A stretch of DNA of 64,000 bases from Lepeophtheirus salmonis (Eukaryota > Arthropoda > Copepoda > Siphonostomatoida > Caligidae): positions 17,856,001-17,920,000 of the forward strand of contig NC_052138.2 in assembly GCF_016086655.4 (NCBI RefSeq), written 5' to 3'. A model generated the notes under the pieces. It saw nothing but the letters and a program-made list of their open reading frames with translations. It was not told the origin of the DNA and ran no database searches. How positions within the stretch are numbered: the stretch's first letter is position 1; every line of letters starts with the position of its first letter. Made by a program: the position numbers and the translations under genes. Below, piece after piece: positions 11,361-24,815 of this stretch.

Positions 11361-14232
11361 ACATAAACACTTTAAACTTTTACAAATAAATGTTTTTACA
11401 CATATTGAACCTTAATTTTTCTTTATTTGAATAGCCTAACTAATAGTGTTACCTGATGATCAAGTCAGAAGTAGTTATAAATAAGTGAAATTAAATTTTT
11501 TCCATACTTTTTGTAGGCAGTTTATATAAAAATCTGACTAAGTAGGAAATGACGAGAATTCTACTCGAAGGTTTTTGATTTATTTAAATAAATATAAAAA
11601 TCTCGTGCAATACCCTTTTTGAGTTCATAATACGTAGGCTCATCTGCTTTAGATCATACAAGAATCATTCAACTAATAAAAACAAGAAAATTTATTGACA
11701 TACTTTTATTAAAAGCTTCTCCACTAATGGTGTCATATGAGAAAAAAAATAAAAACATATTCACATCATGTTTTTCTCTTGTCTTGGTTATCAGTTGATT
11801 GATGACAGATGTAACCTCTTCCCCCCACCACCTTTAATATCAATGCCATATTGATGGGGTACTATTACTATGTATCATGTGGAAGAGTTGTTTGGGGGTT
11901 AGATATGAGATTTATTATGTATCTTGGAAGTCATTTATATTATTGATATTTTTTGTCATGTTTGTCATTTGTATCGCTGTATAAAAATCTAAAAAATATA
12001 TTCTGAGCACGAAAAGGTAATAAGCTAACTTCTTTTGAGAGATAAGGAGCCCCTTGGGAAAGGTATTTGACAAATATCGTTCCTTCATATATATATATAT
12101 ATATTCTGTATTCATTTTTCGTTTACTTTCTTATGATTTCAAAAAAAAAAAAACCTTGATCAAGATTTGATTTTAGAAATTGTAATCTTTAATACTCACA
12201 AAAATAATAGTGGTGATACTAAACAAAAAAATTTAAAGAAAAAGCTACAATGCCTGTTCATTTTATTAAAAAAAAATACGTTCAATAATCTAAACATATT
12301 AGACAACTATGAAGCTGTATATCTTTCCTTATTAATAGATCCATGGTATTAACCTTGTAGCTATGTACCTTTGAACCGCAGTACAGTAAAAGTTGGATAT
12401 CTTGAACTTGAGGAGGCTAATCAATTTGCTACAAGGAATGAGAAATTCGAAAAACTAAAACTTAAATAACTTTCAGTATTTTTATTTCTATACAGTATTT
12501 CCTAACATTTATATTATAATATATTCCCTGACGTTACAGAATATATAATACACTGAAAGTGGTACTTTATTGAGGAGATATAGTTTATATAATCAACAAA
12601 ATTGATAAATTTCCATAAAAAATCTGACAGAAACTCCAGAAATGGCTTTAAAGAAGAAAAAAAACTGTATTGAACACTACTTGATATTTGAGTTTAATTC
12701 AATTGATAAGTACATCAAATCCTTATAAGATTGTTAGATTTTTACAATTTATTTTATTTTGGATCGATTATGGAAAACAACAGATAGTTGGTTAAAAATA
12801 TATATTATATTTACAAATTTAATAATTAATTTATTGTCTATACTATGTAAATAAAAATGTGAAATAACATATCTTTAATACAAATTACTTACGCCAATTA
12901 AATATAGCTGCACGTTAGAGAGATCATCTTTGAATACGCAGCAAAACTTTTAGTTTTTAAGTTGTACGTTTTTAGACTATTTGGACATTCAACTTAAAAT
13001 TAATTTTGTTTATTTATTAAGAAAAATATTTATAATTTAAATTTTTATATAATTTAGTTATTTATGTTGAGTGTCAACGTCTTATAGTAGTTAATTTAAT
13101 AAATTAGGACATTTATATGAAAACATTTCAATTACGACTTACTTCAAACATGATTTTTATTTTAATACTATTCTTCTATTCGGACAAAAATTATAGTTGA
13201 CTATAGATAATGTCTTTTTTTTTTAACTCAAGAACTTATTAATTAATCAGAAAACAAAATTACAATTATACGAGCTTGAGATTGGTTAAATATGGGTAGA
13301 AATGTAAAACTAACTGTCAACCATCAAGTCATAATCTATATTTTATATCGCAACCTTTCGTTCAAATAGAAATAAAGGCTAAATACCATCTGGTAGTCAG
13401 ACCATTCATCCCAACAGTGGAGTTACTTGTCAATAATAATCAGAAATTGTTGAGACCTTAGCATGAGCTAATCTAAATTCATCCAATCAATGTTTAAAAC
13501 ACTAATTAGAGAGAAAACAGAAAATCGATTTCTGACGACAAAATACAGTGTATATTTCTAAGATTTTGAAGATATTTTAACACTATACACCTAATGGATC
13601 GAGCTATTTGATTCGAGATATCTGGATTTCAATTATTGGACTTGAACCTCTTCTATTAATATTACCTAATTAAATTTTTTTTTGTTTAACCGTTTACTAG
13701 ATTTCATTAAGTGTTGCAGCTCAAATATATTTATTAATAAATCATTACTCTTTAATATTTAAACAATTTTAGTTTTCACTTTTATCAAAAAATATATGGA
13801 AAGAGAAACAAGTTCTTGAAAAACAAGATTTTAAAGGGACTTAATAGTAGTAAAGTAACTATTGATGATTGTGAAATTAAAATGTTCTTATAAAACAATG
13901 GATTACTATCATATATAATACAATAACAGTCTATTAGTAGACTTAAGTATAATTTCCATTTTCAAGAATAGAGCGTAAATAAATTAATCAAGACCCCTTT
14001 TATTAATTAGCATTGTTAGTAGCGTAGAATATGACTGAGTGCATTTAATGTATCATGCAGCGCATTGCAAATATAAAGTAAGCAACTGCCTTTCAAAGAA
14101 TATTAAGAAAAAATAACCCTTCAATTGTGAAATATAATTACCATAAATTTGTTTTTGCAATTTATATTCAGTGACTCTGCTTAGCTTCTTGAGGTCATGA
14201 CATTAAGATATATATTTGAAATTAAAAAAATA
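11361..14232. other. AT-rich non-coding stretch
   Basis: No coding frame is supported. It holds an (AT)n run near 12087-12106. The words GGATATCTTGAACTT (near 12395) and TTCGAGATATC (near 13613), in opposite sense, could be ends of a decayed pogo-like element; this is weak. Confidence 0.5.
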
Positions 14233-14470
14233 TTTTGTTATACAGAATAGTGATGAAAACGTGAATAAAGCCCTGTATATATATGACTCAGGATCCGAAT
14301 GTTCCTTTAAGCAAATGTTCCGAGCTTGTCTAGTGCAATTAACGTTGAAAACTAAGTATGGTTCATATAATTTAAAATGTAAGGATGAGAGGGGATCAGA
14401 GGTTATCACTTCTTACTTATTTGTTTTGGAATTGATAATTGACCCTAAAGTTTCAGTAACACATTGAGTT
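14233..14470 (+). pseudogene. Possible retropepsin-like fragment of an LTR retroelement
   Basis: An open frame here contains ALYIYDSGSECSF followed by hydrophobic stretches and ends LFVLELIIDPKVSVTH. The D-S-G-S core after a hydrophobic run, then a Phe, resembles the active site of retroelement aspartic proteases; BEL/Pao elements often show D-S-G-S-Q-x-S-F. The frame ends just after this and downstream sequence is broken, so at most a fragment remains. The rest of a polyprotein (reverse transcriptase, RNase H, integrase) is not visible nearby. No LTRs were found. It could be a chance open frame in AT-rich DNA; the motif is the only real argument. Confidence 0.4.
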
Positions 14471-16256
14471 TGTTCTCAATGGTGCTTACCAAGATAAAAT
14501 TTTAAAATGAATAGGTTTATAAACTCATTGGCCATATCATTTCGTCTTGTTAGTCCCACTTCCACGAGGTCAAGTGAGGAAGAGGTTTCAAAGACTATAC
14601 CTACAAATTATATTGAAGACTAAAAATATCCAGTTCGTGGGGGTGCCCACTTAAGAGGTTTTATTTTCAATAAATATTTAACATTTTTTTCACTGTTGAG
14701 GGCTGATGCTAGCAGTCTTAAGAAAGTTTTTGTTCAATAACTAGACACATCTCTGTTTGCACCTAAATATTCATAATTCCTCCCTTATTAAGAACCTATG
14801 ACCTAGACAGATTCTTAAGTAATCTGCGGGTCAATTGATAAACAATTACGTTAAAATATTTTAATTAGTAGATTAAAGTAAGGAGGCACATGAATCTACA
14901 AAATCAGCGGGATTAGCGATAGTGGAACGACCAAAAAAAATGGCGGATTAGCCTTTAGTAGACTAACGAACAATTAGTGGATGACTGCCTCTACAATGAT
15001 TACAATAATGTACAAAATTATGTCCATATAGTATTTTTGATATACATTATAATAGGACTGTTCAATTACAAATGTATTAAGTTAGCATAAAAAAGTCTTG
15101 ATTAAAAATCAAATAAAGGGAAAATGTACAATATACTTTCTTTTCATAATATAAACATATCGCCAATATTTTATAAACATATTATAGGCTTTGTATTCCC
15201 ATTTCTGAAATAATTTGAGATACCAAAATATTCTAACTATACTTTAGAATCTTCATTTGATGTAGGAGACTTAATTTTACTCGTATATAGCTTTCCCAAG
15301 AAATATTTAAATATATAGTTATATTATTGTGACGATGAATTTTTCTTACTTACTATGCAATTTATGGCATCCCCAAAGGATATATCAGAATAATTCTTTG
15401 GAGGATAATTTGTCAAAGAGTACAATAAATATAATCCAGATTCAAAATTGAGAAAAATCATTTTAGCTTGCTTTTATGTTGATGAGCTACAATTATAGTT
15501 GTAAACTTTTTCAACCTAGGTCTTCGAAAGTGACCAAAAAATCTAAATAATTATAATAATAAAACAGTATCAAAAAACGAAAAATCTAATGTCAATTTAG
15601 TCATTTTGGATAAAGGCCGAGCTGGGCCACTCGAAAAGTGTTGTTGCATTGCCCCGTGTGACACGTATTGAATAGCTCTGCTACAAAAAACATCGTACGT
15701 TTTTTGTTAAATTTGCAGCATTCTTAAAATCAACAAAGGAGAAAATATTTGATCATAGTTTGAGAGTATTACGGCCTCATTCTTAAAACCAGGAAATTAA
15801 GTACATCAAAATAGATTACTCAAATTGTATTGATGTAAATATTATCCATAAAAATACATTTTATGAATTTTTCATGCATAAAACTACAGGGGCAAAAAAT
15901 ATGAGTCATTTGCAAGAGCAAAAAGTTAGATAGTTACATATATTAGGTACGTATTTACATGATTGCAAGGATAAATATTTTGTTTAAGTACATGATATGA
16001 TAATATATATGACGGTATATATATTTAGATTTTCTATAGTACTTTGGTAGTTAAGGGTAGAAAGTGGCTTCCTTAACCACAAACATAGAGAAAAAAAAAT
16101 ATATGATTTATTACCAAATATTTTAAATCAAGTTATGTTGCTGGTCATGTTGTCAAAAAGAAAACAAAAAGATGATGATGGCTTCATTGATAGAAATTGT
16201 TTATAGCCCATCGTTCTTACTCCATATAAACAAAGGAGTGGAACTCGCGTACATTA
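14471..16256. other. AT-rich non-coding stretch
   Basis: No supported gene. A GC-richer patch near 15610-15670 shows no coherent frame. Confidence 0.5.
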
Positions 16257-16310
16257 GGTTGTTTCAATACAGAGAAACGAAATATCAAAGAGTAACAAAG
16301 TGTTACACTC
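16257..16310 (+). mobile_element. Orphan end of a mariner element
   Basis: After a TA, GGTTGTTTCAATACAGAGAA and the following CGAAATATCAAAGAG closely match the left end of the 43149-44461 element, with identity continuing about 45 bp. No matching right end or transposase is visible downstream, so this copy is truncated or internally replaced. Confidence 0.65.
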
Positions 16311-16689
16311 ATCTGGGGCGTCTTCAGGGGGGGGGCTGCAGGGGCTGATTCTTCCCCCAAATTGTTTTTTTAAATAAAAAAAAGTATTCTGCCGCGGAGC
16401 AAAAATTAATTTTTGAAAAATAAAAGTATCAAACCTCCTTCCTCAAAAAAAAATATCTAAGCCTACTGCTTATTGATTAATCTGTTTTATTGCCCTAAAA
16501 AAATGAACTAATTCGGTTATCTAAAGAAGTTTGGTATAGATCGGTCATATGAAGTTATGTAAATGTGTTGTATAAATCATATCGGTACAAACTGATAAAT
16601 CGTGGATGAGGAGAAAATCGGTTCATAGATTAAGACTGAAGAAATCGATCCACATAGGAATGTACAGTGAAGAAAATCGTATGTATTTT

Positions 16690-16830
16690 GACCATATTAA
16701 AAAAACAACAACTAAAAATCAACATGGTAACCCTAACAATTTGAAGAATATTTAGGAAGAGAGAAGTTTAGCTGTTATGACGTTGCATAAGATAAGCTAC
16801 AAGTAGCTATGACGAGGGAAGATGAGTAAA
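16690..16830. repeat. Dispersed repeat, copy A
   Basis: Shares an ordered series of words with 51770-51900 and 56570-56680: AAAAATCAACAT, AATTTGAAnAAT, a GGAGA-like word, GCTGTTATGACGT, then TACAAGTAG. Identity is partial and there are indels. Nature unknown; it may be decayed transposon sequence. Confidence 0.4.
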
Positions 16831-19594
16831 TTGGCAAGAATTACTCCAATGTCGATTCTCAACTCTACTCTGAATCCAACAAATATTTACGCATATAACT
16901 CCATAACCAACCCTAAAGGTTACTTTTTGTGCGCACACGAATGTTTTATCAGTTTTTGAATGTAGTAGAATAGGAAGTCAACTCCTCAGTAATTTAATAA
17001 TAACGACAACAGCTGAGGAAAAGGAAATTCATTCTTCAAATTACAAATTACAAAAAACCCGGTTGAAACAAAAACACCAAATTTTCATCACTATGTATGT
17101 AATTATTCTAGCCAAAACCTTCCACCTCTTTATGACCCCTACTACTTGGTCTAGTAAATACAAATAAATTCTTGCCAACCTTACTTTTGATTGGCAAGAA
17201 TTTGATAAGGAATGATATTCTTGTAAAAGAAACTCAATAATTGTATACGGAACAAATATTTCTATAATACAAATATTGTCTGTCTTTATGAAGCACCCTA
17301 ATTTACAAACAATAATGAGAAATTATGTTATAATATCTTGTAAAATAATATAATATTTATTTTAAAAAAATCAAATGCCATACTGTGAACTTTATCGATA
17401 CATAGATATTCCGTATCATTTGAACCAAATATTCAGCTATACTTATATTTTATAATAATTTATTTAATCATATTTTTTTTTATTCGTTAATCAATATTTT
17501 TACTCTAGAGTACATTTTATTGATAAATAAAATATTTTGCTCAGTGACCTACAAATTTGATAACTAAATTTTTTTACTTGAGTATGTTTTAGCAAATATA
17601 TAAGATCATATTATACATACAATATGTTAAATATTGAGGATAAGTTCAAAAAGGGCTTCTTTAATCACATGCAACATTGAGCAATAAATTTAGTTAACAA
17701 CATGGGTAATGGAGCAAAATTGTATAGAAAATTTTGCTACACATTACGAATATTTTTGAATGGCCATGGGTAAGGGGTAACGTATTGTTTAAGGAATTCT
17801 TCGTCATCAATATATAAAGAAGGGATCTGTGTAAAGGAAAAACTAAGTTTAACGATTAAAAAAGGAAAAAAGTTTTTTGCGTGTGCTCTTTCTTTTATTT
17901 ATGTGTTTAGGGCTCTCCATTTTAATGCAACAATTAATTTTCTCACCTCAAAACCTTATAACAGTATCAGTATTCAGTATTATAAGTCTCGCTCCCGCCT
18001 TCCCCTCGCACTCTTACAAAAATCCCATCTCTAGTAATATATTAGATTATAGTGATTGAACAGAGCATCAATATAATCATTAAGAAGGGATTTTCTTTTA
18101 GCTAATTCAGGATTACAAATATCACGCTATTCGCATAAGACTCACGCATTTTAATCCAATTTCACGCTGCATTGAAATGTATTCCTAAACCAATATCTTT
18201 AGCATGATAATTACTTGACGAAATAGAACAATTTTCTTGAATGTTTTTTTATGACTAAAACATTTTTCCTACTCTCTTGATGATTTATATGCAATACTAA
18301 ATATGACGATGGTGGAAAGAAAGGTGACAAAACGAACCAACATTAACACTTAATTTAAGCTATCATAAATGCCTCAAAACAAGCTAATTGTGCCATTTAA
18401 TATTAACCTTAATGAATACGCTGTTTTTATATGCATTATTCTTCATATATTAGAACTTATTTGAAAAATTTAGAGTGCGATTGAATGACGTCATAAGACT
18501 GATGGTATCCCGTAGTATGATTAAAAATATGACTCTGAACTCATTTAAAAAAATTAATAATTATCAATATATCATTAGAAACCTTTGATCCTAATATATG
18601 TTAGGTGCAGCTGAAAGAAAGGATGTCCTTTGACCGGATTTAATTGTCTAAACCTGTTTTCATATTGAAAAAGGAGTACTCTAAAAAAGAGTTAATAATA
18701 CACCTTGCTCCATTTTTTTTTTTTAAATTTACATCGATTGGAACCAATTGTTTTAGAAATAATCAAATTGTAAGTGTTTTGACTTATTTTTGTGACTTAA
18801 AACTGTGAATTATTGGTATTATATCTTCTTTCTATTAAATATATATCCTCATGAAGAAAATAATGAAAAAATCAATAGTAAGTAATTAATTTATCCAAAA
18901 AAACAATGGATGTACTTATTACAATAGATGTAATACCTTCACTAATTTAATAGATTATTTAGAAGGAAAAACATCAAAGGATATAATTAAATGTACATGG
19001 TTAAAAATTGTTTTAATGTTTTATCAAAAATAAAAGTTTAATTTAGCTCTTAATAAAAAACAAAAGTTGATAATTCTCTCAAATTGGATAAATTTTCAAT
19101 GCATTAAGATAATAAAGTATAAACCCATTTATGTCTTAGAATGATAAAAAGTACACAATTGATTGAAGAAACTCGAAAGAAAGAGGCAACAAATATATTA
19201 ATGGGGAAAAAAACATCACACTGAATTCTGATAGATTAACAATTGTCTACGTGTGCTATGTTCATCATTTGAATCTGGACATTATCATGAGTGAAATTTT
19301 TGTAGAGAAAATTCCATTTTTAGTCTCTTCACTCGCTAAAAAAAAGTCATTTTTTGATCGAGGATGTGTGAATGAGTGAACCTAACTTACATTAATATTG
19401 TTGTTTTTTTTCTTTCATTATTAATTTAACTGTCCTGTCTTCTCTTTCCGTAGAGTATCTTAGGATTAACCCACGTAAAAAAATGCATTCAGAAGGTTAA
19501 TATTACTTTATTTAAAACTGTGAACGTAATCCTGAAATTAAATCGTCAGATTTTAACAATTAAGCTTCATGTATTGTTTTTTTCTACACACAAC
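16831..19594. other. AT-rich non-coding stretch
   Basis: A 60-residue open frame near 17877 lacks an ATG start and any family signal, so it is not called. No repeat family recognised. Confidence 0.5.
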
Positions 19595-20008
19595 TAGTGT
19601 TGGATCGGTCTAAAGAAACTAGAAAGACGGCAGTTCTCTTGTTCTGATTCTAAATAAATTTGTGAGTCATAAGACCAGTTATTATTGGCCTTTTATCGTA
19701 ATTACAGAAGTTGAAATGACGAGATTCCCGAAGTTTGACGTAGGAGCTGCGTGGCTAAAACGTATAACACTCCAAGTATTATAAGTTTTACCTATAATTA
19801 ATTATTTTCTCTGCCTATATTCTCTTCAATCTTAGCTAGAAATTAAAAAGATAGATGGGACCGTAGGAGCGAACGAAGTGCCGACTAATCAGTCCTTAGG
19901 ACTTGTGAATGGTGAAAAAGACCAGAACTTTAGAAAAATGACTGAAAGGAAAAGAAAAAAAAAGAAAACACTGATTTGAAATGCAGTCCCAGGACTGATC
20001 CAAGACTA
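19595..20008 (+). mobile_element. hAT-like MITE, copy 3
   Basis: Non-coding 414-bp element with TAGTGTTGGATCGGTC at the left and, read on the other strand, TAGTCTTGGATCAGTC at the right. The flanking octamers CACACAAC (19587-19594) and CACACAAT (20009-20016) match at 7 of 8, consistent with an 8-bp target duplication. The interior differs from copies 1 and 2 more than the ends do, so it may be a sister subfamily. No transposase frame. Confidence 0.75.
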
Positions 20009-22254
20009 CACACAATCATTAAGAATAGACTCTTCTCCTTTTATACTTATATCACCACATAGGTCAATTGACCCTCAACTACTCTTTTCACTTTAAACAC
20101 CAATGCCTCACTATAAATACTCAACCGATTAACTCCATTTAAACACACTTAAATTAACCACAAAAATTACATAAAACGTGTAATATTTGAATTGGAGAAG
20201 AAATTAATGAACAGTAAAAAAATATCAGAAAAAGTGTCACAGATCAGGATTAGGTATAATCCACAGTCAGCATCCACAAAGATCCATAACTAATAAAATA
20301 ATAAGTGGTGTTTATTCCACGAAAGGGCCGGAGTACAAGATAAAAGACAATTGAAATGTGTTAACTTAGATGCCTGACTACAAAGCCCTTCTGCATGTTC
20401 CTATTTAATACATTTTTATCAAGATCATCTCGTTTTTAATAAGGGTAGTGAATGTTATGTTTATTATAAGTAAAATGTAAATTGGCAAAAAGAATAAAAT
20501 GTTTTTGATTTATTAATAGTCATATATTATAACATACTTTTATGATGCTTAAGTACATACTTGATAAATAATGAAAACAAATGATTGTTGAAAAATATTT
20601 TTTTTTTTCGTGAGTGTGAAAAATGTGATAGATTTATCACGTGTGAGAGAAAAACAAAAAAAACAACGCCGCTATGACACAAAAACCTTGTAAATAATAA
20701 TCAAAGATAAAGCAATAAAAGACTCACGGATTAAAAACATTTTTATTTCTTGGAGAGTGTCCAAATATACACTCTATGCATGTTGTTGATACAACTTCTG
20801 AAATGTTCTGTAATTTATTCATTAATGGTTATCATTTTGAATTCATTTATTGAAAGTATTCATATATTAAAAGTTCAATGAAACCGACTTAAGCCGAATC
20901 TTGATGGACCGATTAAATCTGTTCACTATAAAAGAAATCCACTATTTCTAATTAATACATACATAGATTGGAGACATTTACAGACCATGTGGTCACATAG
21001 TTAGGAGGGCGTAATGTATAAAACACGTGCGACAACCTAACTTCCTTTTTTATAATAAGTGGCAGTCAGGGTATAGAAGTAGTTGTGGGATGGGCGTGGC
21101 TTCATTCTATAGCTGATATTCTAAAGTTATCTTGAAAATACAGTCAGTTGCTATCATGTCTTGGAGTAGTAAGAAACTTGTGTTTGCCATTGAAAATAAA
21201 TATTGCTAAGCAATAGTTTGACATAATATTCTATTAAATTAAATAAATTTTAATTTATTTCTGAAATTTTTATTGGTGCAATTCATGAAAATCAGTTAAT
21301 TACTGCAGTTTTTCATGAATACAAAAAACAATTTTCTTTTATAGATTTTTTTTTAAATGGCTGCAAGAAGGCCTAGGAAAAAGTTTAAATTAAAAATGAA
21401 ATAAAGTATCATTTTTTAAATGTCCTTTTGTAAATATGATGTAAAAAATATTTTTAAATCTTCTAAATAAAGGTCAAAAAAGGGCCCTATTTTTTTGGAG
21501 GGGGGGGGAGTAAAGAAAAGAGCCCTGCAAGTCTACATGGTGGGTAAATAAAATCAATTGTCCTATAAATGGCCGATTAATGAATTTCAAATTCATCAAT
21601 TGTTCATCTATTATTACCATTCACATAAAAATTATACGAAAAATGGAATCCCATTTTATTAAGTTGGAATAAATTAATAGAACCTATGTGCTTTTAATTA
21701 TTATTCAATAAACAAGATGGTATCTTGTGTTAAGTATCTTTCTTTGAATTAACTACGTACAATGTATTTTAGAGGGGGGGAAATATAAAGGGCATATTCA
21801 TCCAGAATATAGAAAATCCGTCATAGAAAGATCTGCCTTCAATGAAAATCATCATTATATTTTTTATTAAATGACTAATTCGAGACTTTTATACCTGTAG
21901 CCTATTAAAGAATAGGCCTTAAGTGGGTTCCACTGTACTTTTTCTTTTCTTAAATCATTATTTTTCATTCACATAGTTCAATTTACAAGAAAATTTATTA
22001 CTTGCAAATTCATGTCAAAAGTTGGTTAAACACGAATGTTTTTTCATCTTCTATTTTTATAATATTGAAACAAAGGGCTTCTAATCTATAGAAAAAAAAA
22101 GAATGGAAAATCTTTTGTTTATATAAATTGTTTTACAATATAAGACATTCCCATCAGCTTGAAGAAAATAAATCGGCAACAAGATTCCGTGACTTAAATT
22201 ATTCTCAATCAAAATGCAACAATATAAAATAATAGCAAATTTCTCACAATATAT
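20009..22254. other. AT-rich non-coding stretch
   Basis: No gene supported. A run of nine G near 21500 and a seven-G run near 21773 stand out in this AT-rich setting but have no visible partner. Confidence 0.5.
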
Positions 22255-22390
22255 ATCATGTTCAAGTTGCAATTTTGCACAAATTGTAACTTGTATACTC
22301 AAATTGTACAAATTGTAATCAAAAATGAGAAGAACAATTTAAAAAAAATTACTTTTGTGTACTAGTGATGAAGATGATACAATATTTTTT
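22255..22390 (+). repeat. TTGTAACTTGTACAA family, copy at 22.3 kb
   Basis: AGTTGCAATTTTGCACAAAT, then ATTGTAACTTGTAT and AAATTGTACAAATTGTAAT, then TACTAGTGATGAAGATGAT. The same words in the same order and spacing occur at 22996-23130. The two copies are direct repeats about 735 bp apart. Confidence 0.65.
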
Positions 22391-22837
22391 TTTACTTACA
22401 CAAGTGCATCTATATTTTTACTTATTATATAATATGGAGTAAACTTACACTTAAAATTAAAATAAAAAATACACAAAAAAAAGAAATCCCATAAAATCCT
22501 ATAAAAAATGTTATACAACTATCAATAATTTGGATATAATTATTAGTAAAGAAAGTTTTTGAATAAAGGTTTTGAATTTGTAGAAGGTGTTACGGTCTTA
22601 TTTGATAATAAAATTAGTTTCTTTTTGATGAGGGCCAATATAAAAATATGTAAAATCTTTATTATTTTATCATTAAAATAAAAAACAGATAAAATGGTCG
22701 AGATATTAAAAAAAATTAAATTGGTATTAATTTATTCCAGCACTCAAATAGTAAGAATGTATGAGCATTAAGTGTCAAAAATACATAAAATTGTATCAAT
22801 CTGATAAATTATTCACGAATAATAAGATGATTTTTAA

Positions 22838-22856
22838 AAAAAAAAAAAAAAAAAAC
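22838..22856. repeat. A homopolymer (about 19 nt)
   Basis: A-run between the two copies of the TTGTAACTTGTACAA repeat. Confidence 0.8.
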
Positions 22857-22995
22857 CCAGGTTCATTAAAATTCTTAATAATTTCTTACTTTGTTTAAAA
22901 TATATGCACCAATTTCCATGTTTTTTGCCTTGATTGCATAAATACAATAGTCCAGTTTTACGACTCCTGCAAAATTCTTACTATATATATGTATA

Positions 22996-23130
22996 TGTCG
23001 TGTAAAAGTTGCAATGTTGTAGAAATTGTAACTTTTATCAACAAATTGTACAAATTACAACCAAAAATTGAGATGATTTATTTTAAACGATTTACTTTCA
23101 GTACTAGTGATGAAAATAATGCAATAATTG
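22996..23130 (+). repeat. TTGTAACTTGTACAA family, copy at 23.0 kb
   Basis: AAAAGTTGCAATGTTGTAGA, then AAATTGTAACTTTTATC, AAATTGTACAAATTACAAC and AGTACTAGTGATGAAAATAAT. It aligns across about 135 bp with 22255-22390. A further TTGTAACTTGTACAATTTAC word lies near 23338. Confidence 0.65.
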
Positions 23131-24485
23131 ATTACTTCATAAATAACATAATTTTGGAGTTTACTATATCAATTATTAATGGGTATGTATTCTGTGTCAT
23201 AATATAAAAAATGCTAAATACGGAATATTTAAGCGTAATCCTTATAGATCAAAATGAATTATAGCATCAATTAATAACTAATTGGTAATTAAATGGCAAA
23301 TTTTGTAATTAAGCAAAGAGAAATGGGACGTATAATTTGTAACTTGTACAATTTACAACGTTTACAAAAAACGTATGTAATATATATGTATAATTTTATA
23401 TTAATTTTCATAAACTTCTGTTAATATGTTTCCTCATTTAATATTAACGAAGGTAGGAAAAAACATATTACGTTATTCTTTCTGGGTGGTCATTCCTTTA
23501 ATGCATCAGTAAGAAGCAGTTATAACATATTAAAAGAGTCCCAAATGAGGTATGGTGGGTGTTATGATATTATTCCTCATTACATCAATAATATTAGGGT
23601 AATAGAGAAGTTTGTAAAGTGATCCACTTTTAATAAATGATTATTATGGGACTATTTTAAAAGAAATTGGACGATATTTTTATTTTTCCAAATAACGTGT
23701 CACTTTAAAACTACAAATCTATGTAGCAGGGCTTGGTAACCCCTTTAGGTCAGAGAAAACATCAATTCCGTAATCAGACATATATCCAAGGACATTCTTC
23801 ATTCTAGGAAGGACTAGGGCCGTGACAAGTGTTGTTCGTTATACTGATACACTAGTGATATACTGGGTTTGGAAGTTATCCATGCTGCAAAAAGGATTTT
23901 TTTCAAACGCGATTTTCTCTCCAGCCAGTTATTAGATTAAAACAAATGAAACCAGATTATGAATGCTCAATACAAAGAGTACTCACACTTATAGGAATGA
24001 TTATTACCCATGTACTCTAAAATTGATATATTAATCTTTTTTTAAACGGTCATCTTCCTAAAAATACTATAACGGAATCATATTGATGTATCCGTACTTT
24101 GTAACAAATAAATTTACATTTAAATCAAATTATCTCTCACAAAACAGCTTTTTAAATCAAGTAAAGCAGAAACCAACAAAGACAAGATGAATGAGAAACA
24201 TGTTCTTAAATAATAGCAACTGCAAAATAACAAGTCAGATTACAGAGCCTAATAAAAGTCTTGTCACTGAAAAGCTACTTATAAATATTTAGTTATGATT
24301 TTTTATATATGAACTTGTTGCCAAAAGAAACAAACCAAGTTTTATCAAACAAAACAAATTGTCTTATAGATACAAGTACATCTAATCATTAGTAAAATAT
24401 CATGAGATAAAAACATGTTTGTTTTTAATAGGATTGGAAAATATTTTGACATCAGCCCATGTCTAATTACTCGAGTAAAAAATAA

Positions 24486-24517
<32 letters not shown>

Positions 24518-24711
24518 GTAGCACGTAGAGTTTTCGAAATACAGTGGCTTGAAATTTTACCAATTTTTTGAGATTATTACATATATGACATAAGATCAAA
24601 CTTTATTCATAAATTTTAATTTTGGGAACACAAAACAACAATATACAAATACATAAAGATTATATATTATAAGAGTTTTGAATGTGACTTCCTCTTCAAT
24701 ATTTGGTTTGA
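23131..24711. other. AT-rich non-coding stretch
   Basis: No gene supported. It contains a 28-nt T run at 24490-24517. Confidence 0.5.
24490..24517. repeat. 28-nt T homopolymer
   Basis: Lies downstream, in minus-strand sense, of the weak coding fragment at 24712-24815, which is where an A-tail of a minus-strand retrocopy would sit. The connection is speculative. Confidence 0.85.
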
Positions 24712-24815
24712 TTGTCACGATACAGCATCCAACAATTGTCCGCCATCATCCTTCCATTCCAAAATCCTTTGGAGTGATTCAGTCAGATGTCCCATAAGTC
24801 TGTGATATGACTGTA
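24712..24815 (-). pseudogene. Weak coding-like fragment, family unknown
   Basis: The minus strand reads SYHRLMGHLTESLQRILEW, then KDDGGQLLDAVS and a stop, with balanced composition unlike the surrounding low-complexity frames. I do not recognise the family. It could be the last exon of a decayed gene or the C-terminus of a transposable-element protein. No start, splice sites or upstream continuation can be supported. Confidence 0.25.
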
